Shown piece by piece: positions 1 through 3,927 of a stretch of DNA of 7,177 bases. Position numbers and translations under genes: made by a program. The number at the start of each line of letters is the position of its first letter. Within the stretch, counting starts at the first letter, position 1. The notes under the pieces are model-generated. The model did no database searches and was not told the DNA's origin. It saw only the letters and a program-made list of their open reading frames with translations. Location of the stretch: the NCBI GenBank assembly GCA_003149835.1, contig QAMX01000013.1, positions 1 through 7,177 of the forward strand, read 5' to 3'. Source of the stretch: Clostridiales bacterium. GTDB taxonomy: Bacteria > Bacillota > Clostridia > Oscillospirales > QAMX01.

Positions 1-180
1 GGAGATTCCAACGTCTCGTTTGTCGACGGCGAAACGCTGTTTGACGGCGTCTGCCGCTTTGACTGTACCGTGGACGGCTGCCATCCCAACGACCTCGGCT
101 TTTACCGCATGGCGCTGGTCATCGGCCGCCGCATCGCCGACGTGCTCGGCCTGCCGTTTCCCAGCGGCGGCCGCGGCTGA
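1..180 (+). CDS. SGNH/GDSL-family hydrolase, C-terminal end (partial)
   Basis: The window opens inside this gene; 59 codons in frame 1 remain before TGA at 178-180. Seen: the tail contains D-G-C-H-P-N-D-L-G (visible residues 25-33), which matches the Asp-x-x-His block at the C-terminus of SGNH/GDSL hydrolases. In that family this Asp and His complete the Ser-Asp-His catalytic triad. A short amphipathic helix follows (R-M-A-L-V-I-G-R-R-I-A). Known for the family: esterase, acylhydrolase or carbohydrate-deacetylase activity. The catalytic Ser and the oxyanion Gly and Asn blocks lie upstream of the window, so substrate and cellular location cannot be judged. An intrinsic terminator about 90 nt downstream ends this transcription unit, so it is probably not co-transcribed with perR. 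Confidence 0.8.
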   Translation, partial: GDSNVSFVDGETLFDGVCRFDCTVDGCHPNDLGFYRMALVIGRRIADVLGLPFPSGGRG

Positions 181-271
181 AAAAACGGCAGAGCTTTGCG
201 CCATTCCGCTCCGCGGCGCCTCTTATTCTAACATTATTATATATATGACGCATACACAGACGGCCGCTGCG

Positions 272-315
272 AAACTGCGCCTGTACAGATTCATCCGTAC
301 AGGCGCAGTTTTTTT
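272..315 (+). terminator. Rho-independent terminator after the SGNH hydrolase gene
   Basis: A perfect 15-bp inverted repeat, AAACTGCGCCTGTAC at 272-286 and its complement at 297-311, encloses a 10-nt loop. A run of T follows at 309-315. This is a textbook intrinsic terminator. It separates the hydrolase gene from the perR promoter, which begins about 25 nt further on. Confidence 0.93.
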
Positions 316-338
316 GCTTTCGTTTTTTCGAAAACCTC

Positions 339-366
339 TTGACAAACCAAAAATCTGTGCTATACT
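339..366 (+). promoter_or_regulatory. Sigma-A promoter of the perR operon
   Basis: A consensus -35 box TTGACA (339-344) and a -10 box TATACT (361-366) are separated by 16 nt. The expected transcription start is near 373, about 35 nt before the perR ATG. The promoter lies between the upstream terminator and the PerR-box-like repeat. It is the only good promoter seen for the three-gene peroxide operon. Confidence 0.85.
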
Positions 367-374
367 ATTATCAG

Positions 375-389
375 TAACAGTTATTGTTA
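375..389 (+). promoter_or_regulatory. Probable PerR/Fur-type operator (autoregulatory)
   Basis: TAACAGTTATTGTTA is a 7-1-7 imperfect inverted repeat in which 6 of 7 base pairs match. It has the size and AT-rich layout of the 15-bp PerR box (consensus TTATAATnATTATAA), though with TAACA/TGTTA half-site edges. It sits at about +3 to +17 relative to the predicted start, overlapping the transcription start region and lying before the ribosome binding site. A bound repressor there would block transcription of perR and the genes behind it. The position and repeat are seen; binding by this PerR is inference. Confidence 0.7.
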
Positions 390-394
390 TCATT

Positions 395-401
395 AAGGAG
401 G
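395..401 (+). promoter_or_regulatory. Ribosome binding site fixing the perR start
   Basis: AAGGAGG lies 6 nt before the ATG at 408. An in-frame TTG at 384 would start upstream of this site and inside the operator. An in-frame TAA at 375-377 blocks any longer version. Translation therefore almost certainly begins at 408. Confidence 0.9.
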
Positions 402-407
402 CGGTTC

Positions 408-818
408 ATGAGACATTCTCAGCAGCGGGACGCGATTCTTCGGGTTCTGCGGGCCTCCCGCGCGCATCCGACGGCCGAGCACATCTATGCGGAGGTTCGC
501 AAGGTTCTGCCCAACGTCAGCCTCGGAACGGTATACCGCAACATCCGTCAGCTCTCGGAAAGCGGCGAGCTGATTACGCTGGAAACCGAGGACAAAAGCG
601 TTCACTATGACGGAAATACCGCGCCGCACCGCCACTTTGTCTGCAACCGCTGTCACCGAATCCTCGACCTGTTTTTCGACGTCCCTCTTCCGCCTGAGCT
701 GGTTGCGCTGGGCTTTGCGGTCGAGAGCGAGAAATGCATCTATTACGGTCTCTGCTCCGACTGCGCGCAGAACCATCCGCCAGCGGTATCTCAAATTGCG
801 ACCCAATCAAATGAATGA
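408..818 (+). CDS. perR: PerR-type Fur-family peroxide-sensing repressor
   Basis: This 136-residue protein is a metal-dependent, cytoplasmic, DNA-binding repressor of the Fur family. Residues about 5-60 form the winged helix (H-P-T-A-E-H-I-Y and S-L-G-T-V-Y-R-N-I-R-Q-L). All five residues equivalent to the regulatory Fe/Mn site of Bacillus subtilis PerR (H37, D85, H91, H93, D104) are present, as H20, D68, H74, H76 and D87. The last ligand is Asp, as in PerR, rather than Glu, as in Fur. Two CxxC pairs (C79/C82 and C116/C119) match the structural zinc site. In PerR, peroxide oxidises the metal-site histidines and releases DNA. The N-terminus is about 17 residues shorter than B. subtilis PerR and lacks the first helix. 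The gene has its own operator-like repeat and lies 27 nt before a reverse rubrerythrin, a known PerR target in clostridia. A Zur or Fur role is less likely given the ligand set and the neighbours. Confidence 0.9.
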   Translation: MRHSQQRDAILRVLRASRAHPTAEHIYAEVRKVLPNVSLGTVYRNIRQLSESGELITLETEDKSVHYDGNTAPHRHFVCNRCHRILDLFFDVPLPPELVALGFAVESEKCIYYGLCSDCAQNHPPAVSQIATQSNE

Positions 819-845
819 TAAAATCAAGAAAAAGGAGCTTTTACT

Positions 846-1388
846 ATGAAAAAATTTGTCTGTTCCGTCTGTGGTTATGTTCACGAAGGCGACACGCCGC
901 CGGAATTCTGCCCTCAGTGCAAGGCGCCCGCGGCCAAATTTAAGGAGCAGGGCGGATCGATGTCTTGGGCCGCGGAGCATGTGGTCGGCGTCGCCGCCGG
1001 CGTCTCCCCAGAGATCCTCGAAGGCCTCAGAATGAACTTCAACGGCGAATGCACCGAGGTCGGCATGTATCTGGCCATGGCGCGCGTCGCCCACCGCGAG
1101 GGCTATCCTGAAATCGGCCTGTACTGGGAAAAGGCCGCTTGGGAAGAAGCGGAGCACGCGGCGAAATTCGCCGAGCTGCTCGGCGAGGTCGTGACGGACT
1201 CCACAAAGAAGAACCTCGAGCTGCGCGTCGCCGCTGAAAACGGCGCCACCAAAGGCAAGACCGATCTCGCCAAGCTTGCGAAAGACGCCGGTCTCGACGC
1301 CATCCACGACACCGTCCATGAAATGGCCCGCGACGAAGCCCGCCATGGCAAAGCTTTTGAAGGCCTGCTGTCCCGTTACTTCGGTTAA
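846..1388 (+). CDS. rbr: Reverse rubrerythrin (rubredoxin-first NADH-peroxidase-type)
   Basis: This 180-residue cytoplasmic non-haem iron protein reduces hydrogen peroxide to water with electrons passed from NAD(P)H through rubredoxin-type carriers. Seen: an N-terminal rubredoxin-like domain with C6-S-V-C9-G-Y and C22-P-Q-C25, then a four-helix ferritin-like domain from about residue 40. Candidate diiron ligands are E68, the E101-x-x-H104 motif, E131 and the E164-x-x-H167 motif (D-E-A-R-H). Classical rubrerythrins carry the rubredoxin domain at the C-terminus. The reversed order defines the 'reverse rubrerythrin' group, which in Clostridium acetobutylicum is PerR-repressed and acts as a peroxide and oxygen scavenger. 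An AAAGGAG site 8 nt upstream supports the ATG. The gene lies 27 nt after perR and 20 nt before a rubredoxin that could be its donor, so the three probably form one operon. The domain order and length are typical of the group. Confidence 0.92.
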   Translation: MKKFVCSVCGYVHEGDTPPEFCPQCKAPAAKFKEQGGSMSWAAEHVVGVAAGVSPEILEGLRMNFNGECTEVGMYLAMARVAHREGYPEIGLYWEKAAWEEAEHAAKFAELLGEVVTDSTKKNLELRVAAENGATKGKTDLAKLAKDAGLDAIHDTVHEMARDEARHGKAFEGLLSRYFG

Positions 1389-1408
1389 AAGAAAGGAAGA
1401 ATTCGTTT

Positions 1409-1564
1409 ATGGACAAGTATGTCTGCCCCTGCGGCTATGTCTATGACCCCGCCGCAGGCGACCCGGATAACGGCGTAGCTCCCGGCACGGCTTGGGAGGA
1501 TGTGCCTGAGGATTGGGTCTGCCCGGTCTGCGGCCTGGGCAAAGACGCTTTTGAAGCCGAATAA
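1409..1564 (+). CDS. Rubredoxin with a shortened first metal knuckle
   Basis: This 51-residue one-iron electron carrier is a likely donor to the rubrerythrin encoded just upstream. Seen: Y-V-C6-P-C8-G-Y-V-Y-D-P near the start, the conserved [11 protein letters not shown] and W-E-D-V-P-E-D-W core, and a normal second knuckle C38-P-V-C41-G. The length and all core aromatics are typical of rubredoxin. The odd point is the first knuckle: rubredoxins have C-x-x-C-G, whereas this one reads C-P-C-G (codons tgc ccc tgc ggc), so one residue is missing. Four cysteines remain to bind iron. The reading frame is otherwise intact, so this is an in-frame one-codon difference and not a frameshift. A purine-rich site (AAAGGAAG) lies about 10 nt before the ATG. 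The gene is last in the perR operon, ahead of a strong hairpin. Confidence 0.9.
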   Translation: MDKYVCPCGYVYDPAAGDPDNGVAPGTAWEDVPEDWVCPVCGLGKDAFEAE

Positions 1565-1646
1565 ACCCGCGCTTTTTCCCAGCCAAACCTTGTCTTCTCC
1601 TTCGCGCTGAACGCAACCTCTCCTTTCGGGCTCCGCCTGAAAAGAA

Positions 1647-1681
1647 AAAGCGCCGCCCGGCTTTTTGCCGGGCGGCGCTTT
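1647..1681. terminator. Bidirectional terminator between converging operons
   Basis: AAAGCGCCGCCCGGC (1647-1661) and its exact complement (1667-1681) form a 15-bp stem with a TTTTT loop. On the minus strand the stem runs into CTTTTTCTTTT, a good T-rich tail for ending the leftward lipoprotein unit, whose stop codon is at 1735-1737. On the plus strand the tail is only CTTTG, so termination of the perR operon depends mainly on the very stable stem. No gene is seen between 1565 and 1734. Confidence 0.85.
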
Positions 1682-1734
1682 GCACACCGAAAAAAGGAAG
1701 CGAGAGCCGATCCGCCCCCGCTCCTCCATAAAAA

Positions 1735-2160
1735 CTACTCGTCAATTCTGAAAAACGCGGTGTCGCCGGAATAAACGGTGACTTCTCCGTCTTCATAGGT
1801 GTATTTGTACTTCGTCGTCGAGGGCTTTTCATTTTTCTCAATAGAACCGTCCTCATTGATGTGGGCCATATACATCACTTCGATGGTATTTTCTTCGTTC
1901 AGGCTGACGCCGAAAACGCCGGTCGAATGGCTGACGACGCTGCCGTCCTTCCTTACGCCTTTCCACTCGACGCTCCCCGCGTTTCCGCTTACGCTGCTGA
2001 ACGTCAGATAGTTATAGCCGACCGCGGATTGCATCGCCCATTCCCCTTCGAGGGCCTGAGCCACCTCGTCCAGCTGATCGTTCTTACCGTCTCCGCAGGC
2101 GCAGAGCAGCAGCCCCATCGCCAGCACCGCCAACAGCACTGCCAAAATTCTTTTTTTCAT
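1735..2160 (-). CDS. Small lipoprotein, possibly lipocalin-like
   Basis: This is a 141-residue predicted lipoprotein of unknown function. Seen: a basic start (M-K-K-R), a hydrophobic stretch from about residue 5 to 19, and a lipobox-like L-C-A-C with C22 as the lipidated residue. The mature part is therefore about 120 residues, anchored to the outer face of the membrane. It begins with a Leu-Glu-Gly-Glu-Trp segment (37-41) and alternates beta-type strands with short turns (E-D-G, K-D-G). This resembles small lipocalin-like or 'G-x-W' beta-barrel lipoproteins; that comparison is inference from pattern only. The start at 2160 is favoured because M-K-K-R begins the signal peptide there; an in-frame ATG at 2172 would add M-V-K-P. 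The ribosome binding site is weak (GGTGA). The gene follows a larger lipoprotein gene 121 nt upstream on the same strand and probably shares its transcript, since no convincing promoter of its own is visible. Confidence 0.75.
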   Translation of the reverse strand: MKKRILAVLLAVLAMGLLLCACGDGKNDQLDEVAQALEGEWAMQSAVGYNYLTFSSVSGNAGSVEWKGVRKDGSVVSHSTGVFGVSLNEENTIEVMYMAHINEDGSIEKNEKPSTTKYKYTYEDGEVTVYSGDTAFFRIDE

Positions 2161-2174
2161 CGGTTTCACCATTC

Positions 2175-2197
2175 GCTCTGTTTTTTCAGAGCCCTTT
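2175..2197 (-). promoter_or_regulatory. Hairpin between a possible Shine-Dalgarno and the small lipoprotein start
   Basis: On the minus strand AAAGG (2197-2193) is followed directly by GCTCTG, a six-A loop and CAGAGC (2192-2175), a perfect 6-bp stem. The start codons at 2172 and 2160 lie just after it. The unfolded distance from AAAGG to the ATG at 2160 is too long for normal initiation, but folding the stem brings it to about 14 nt. A role in setting translation is inference. It could be fortuitous. Confidence 0.3.
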
Positions 2198-2232
2198 CTA
2201 TATTTTTTAAAAAACGCAATCTTTTCTATACC

Positions 2233-2250
2233 GCAGGCGGCTCCGCCCGC
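2233..2250. repeat. Short GC-rich palindrome between the two lipoprotein genes
   Basis: GGCGG (2236-2240) and CCGCC (2243-2247) form a compact stem that extends outward to about 8 bp with one G-T pair. It lies 32 nt past the stop of the duplicated-domain lipoprotein. There is no T-run after it on the minus strand, so it is not a convincing terminator. An RNA-processing or stability role for the upstream message is possible but unproven. Confidence 0.35.
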
Positions 2251-2281
2251 TCCGGAAACCGCCGCGCATTCCGCAGAACGC

Positions 2282-3154
2282 TTACCGCACCGTATAGGTA
2301 AAGGAACTGCCGTCAATGAAAAAGCTGATTTCAATGGCTTCGCCGCTGGTTTCCACCTCTGCGGGAACCTCGAACAAATAGTGGACGTATTCGGTGGCCA
2401 GCGGCGCGATGCCTGTGATGTTGGCATAGGTAAAGTCGCCGCGGTTGTCCTCTTCAATGATCGTGAAACCGGCGTATTCATATTGACCGGCATAGGTCAG
2501 CGTTGCAGAGATGATCTCGTCGGCGTCTACTTCATCGGAGGCGAGATTCTTATAGGCAAAGCATATGTCCACATAGACCTTGCCCGCGTCGGCATCATAG
2601 TAGGAATAATAATCGTCGGGCTGGGGCGGCTCGATCCTTGCCGCAATCGCGGAGAAGTCGATCGAGGCCTCGGCGTTCGGGGTCGAAATGCGTTCGCCCC
2701 TGGCGACCGCGCCGGACGTTTTGCCCGGGTCCGCCGGGTCCGACCCGGATGCCGGCGCGCCGCCGCCCTCCCTGACAATCAGCCGGTAGGACTGGCCGCC
2801 GATCGACAGACGCGCCTCCACAGACGCGCCGCTCGTCTCCACCTCGGCGGGAACCTCAAACAGATAGTGGATATATTCCGTGCTCAGCGGCGCGATATCC
2901 GTAATGTTTGAATAGGTAAAGTTGCTGCGGCTGTCCTTTTCGATTATGGAGAAGCCGGTATAACGATAGGTCTCCGCATAGAGCAGCGTCGCGCTCATGG
3001 TATCGTCCGCGCCGATACTGCGGTTGGACAGATTTTTATACGCCACGCATATGTCGACATAAACCTTGCCGCGGTCCGCCTCGTAATAGGTGTAATACCC
3101 GCCCGGCTGAGGCGGCTCAACCCTTGCGGAAATGCTTGTATCATCCACGGAAAA
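2282..3154 (-). repeat. Internal tandem duplication encoding two 128-residue domains
   Basis: Codons for residues 256-383 (2285-2668) and 94-221 (2771-3154) of the lipoprotein encode the same domain twice, with a roughly 100-nt linker between. Identity is about 62% at protein level, and many shared residues use different codons. For example, the stretch around 2341-2400 differs silently from that around 2821-2880. The duplication is therefore old and maintained by selection, not a recent copying event. Confidence 0.85.
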
Positions 3155-3433
3155 CTCGCAGACATCCGCAACGGTCTGCGTCTCTCCCACAGCCAATGCG
3201 GGAACGGGCGGCTCGGTCGCAGGCGCAGCCGTCGACTCCGTGGTTTCAGGCGGAAGAGGGGCTTGCGTCTCTCCGGTTTTCTCAGCGGAACCGCTCTCCT
3301 CCTGTTGACTGTGAACAGAGGTTTCCGATACCGACGTCTGAACTGGCTCTTCCGGTTTCTCGCCGCCGGCTTTGCAGGCCGTCATCGAAATCGCCAAAGT
3401 CGCCGCCAGCGCCAGTGCAAGCATTTTCTTCAT
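2282..3433 (-). CDS. Lipoprotein with a tandem duplicated Ig-like-type domain
   Basis: This is a 383-residue predicted surface lipoprotein of unknown function. Seen: a signal peptide (M-K-K-M, hydrophobic to about residue 18) ending in M-T-A-C with C20 as the lipid site. A Pro/Thr/Ser/Glu-rich spacer from about 27 to 79 is likely to span the cell wall. Two copies of one domain follow, at 94-221 and 256-383, joined by a Gly/Ser/Pro/Ala-rich linker (222-255). The copies align without gaps over 128 residues with 79 identities by hand count (about 62%). They share E-P-P-Q-P, G-K-V-Y-V-D-I-C, A-Y-K-N-L and H-Y-L-F-E-V-P-A-E-V-E-T-S-G. The pattern 'Y-V-D-I-x-x-x-Y-K-N-L ... F-E-V-P' recalls DUF4352-like immunoglobulin-fold domains; this is inference. 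Each copy has a Cys after V-D-I (C129, C291). The start at 3433 is supported by GGGAGGG about 13 nt upstream and by a promoter whose start site lies downstream of every longer in-frame ATG tried except the one at 3460, which precedes the ribosome binding site. Confidence 0.85.
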   Translation of the reverse strand: MKKMLALALAATLAISMTACKAGGEKPEEPVQTSVSETSVHSQQEESGSAEKTGETQAPLPPETTESTAAPATEPPVPALAVGETQTVADVCEFSVDDTSISARVEPPQPGGYYTYYEADRGKVYVDICVAYKNLSNRSIGADDTMSATLLYAETYRYTGFSIIEKDSRSNFTYSNITDIAPLSTEYIHYLFEVPAEVETSGASVEARLSIGGQSYRLIVREGGGAPASGSDPADPGKTSGAVARGERISTPNAEASIDFSAIAARIEPPQPDDYYSYYDADAGKVYVDICFAYKNLASDEVDADEIISATLTYAGQYEYAGFTIIEEDNRGDFTYANITGIAPLATEYVHYLFEVPAEVETSGEAIEISFFIDGSSFTYTVR

Positions 3434-3620
3434 CTTTATACCCGTGCCCTCCCGTATCATCAAAGCGCCGAAGCGCGCATTCCAACCGCTTTTCACCGCG
3501 GCGGCGCCGTTTGTTGCGGCACAGCCGCCGAGAACCGGCGGCGATGCTTTCCGGCGTCCCCATCCGCGGGTTCCGAAAAGCGAAAAAATTGAAAAATCAT
3601 TTTGTCTTCTAAATAAACCG
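3434..3620 (-). promoter_or_regulatory. Long 5' leader of the duplicated-domain lipoprotein mRNA
   Basis: About 187 nt separate the predicted transcription start (near 3620) from the ATG at 3433. On the transcript it holds an AU-rich first part and then a 7-bp hairpin, arms 3524-3530 and 3536-3542. A short GCGC-UUCG-GCGC hairpin at 3465-3476 lies about 30 nt before the start and has the stable C(UUCG)G tetraloop. No known riboswitch class is recognised. A regulatory role is inference. Confidence 0.4.
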
Positions 3621-3626
3621 TCGGCT

Positions 3627-3655
3627 ATTATATCACGCATACCGGCAAATGTCAA
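3627..3655 (-). promoter_or_regulatory. Consensus sigma-A promoter for the lipoprotein unit
   Basis: On the minus strand TTGACA (3655-3650) and TATAAT (3632-3627) are separated by exactly 17 nt. Both boxes match the consensus perfectly. The predicted start is near 3620. This is the strongest promoter in the window and implies high expression of the leftward lipoprotein genes, unless a regulator acts on it. Confidence 0.9.
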
Positions 3656-3687
3656 GCCAAGCTTTTCCGGAATTTCGCATTTCTTAT

Positions 3688-3762
3688 AAATATCATCAAA
3701 ATATAGCGATATTTCGTTTATTGCAGTCATATTTATTTTCTTATTTCGCTTTTCAATATCGC
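3688..3762. repeat. AT-rich inverted repeats in the divergent spacer
   Basis: AAATATC (3688-3694) and GATATTT (3708-3714) form one inverted pair. GCGATATT (3706-3713) and AATATCGC (3755-3762) form a second, perfect 8-bp pair that shares the middle arm. They lie between the two divergent promoters, upstream of both -35 regions. They may be binding sites for a regulator serving both directions. In such AT-rich DNA chance is also possible. Confidence 0.4.
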
Positions 3763-3824
3763 ATCCGCATGTCTCGCGAGAGCCATGCCCGAAAGGAATC
3801 GTCTCCGCCGCGTGCGCCCTCCGC

Positions 3825-3853
3825 TTGTGTCTCTCACCGGTGTGTGGTATAAT
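3825..3853 (+). promoter_or_regulatory. Extended -10 promoter of pncB
   Basis: TGG directly before TATAAT (3848-3853) makes an extended -10 element. The -35 box TTGTGT (3825-3830) matches the consensus in four of six positions and is 17 nt away. Transcription would start near 3860, leaving a leader of about 68 nt before the ATG at 3928. No NAD-sensing riboswitch or known niacin-repressor box was recognised in that leader. Confidence 0.8.
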
Positions 3854-3911
3854 AAGCTGTACCATGCGGCGCGGCCGTATTGGGTCAACCGATCAAAAAC
3901 ATCATAACGAT

Positions 3912-3916
3912 AGGAG
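3912..3916 (+). promoter_or_regulatory. Ribosome binding site fixing the pncB start
   Basis: AGGAG lies 11 nt before the ATG at 3928. An in-frame TTG at 3880 would precede this site and add 16 residues that do not resemble the family. The ATG gives the expected start, with the conserved T-D-F-Y-E-F-T-M-A segment at residues 14-22. Confidence 0.75.
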
Positions 3917-3927
3917 CAAGACGATTC

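Noticed and set aside
384..407. TTG start that would lengthen PerR by 8 residues
   Set aside because: It lies inside the operator and upstream of the AAGGAGG site, and the added residues do not resemble the PerR N-terminal helix.
20..610. Plus-strand open frame across the hydrolase end, terminator and perR promoter
   Set aside because: It runs through a clear terminator, promoter and operator in the wrong frame for both flanking genes.
2161..2493. Upstream extension of the small lipoprotein to 252 residues
   Set aside because: It overlaps the end of the upstream lipoprotein in another frame and would place the signal peptide internally.
3434..3865. Long in-frame N-terminal extension of the duplicated-domain lipoprotein (527 residues in total)
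   Set aside because: It would bury a clear lipoprotein signal peptide in the middle of the protein, and most of it lies upstream of the predicted transcription start near 3620.
3854..3927. NAD-sensing riboswitch or niacin-repressor box before pncB
   Set aside because: The leader of about 68 nt is short and shows no recognisable conserved riboswitch core or known operator. Only a weak palindrome is present.
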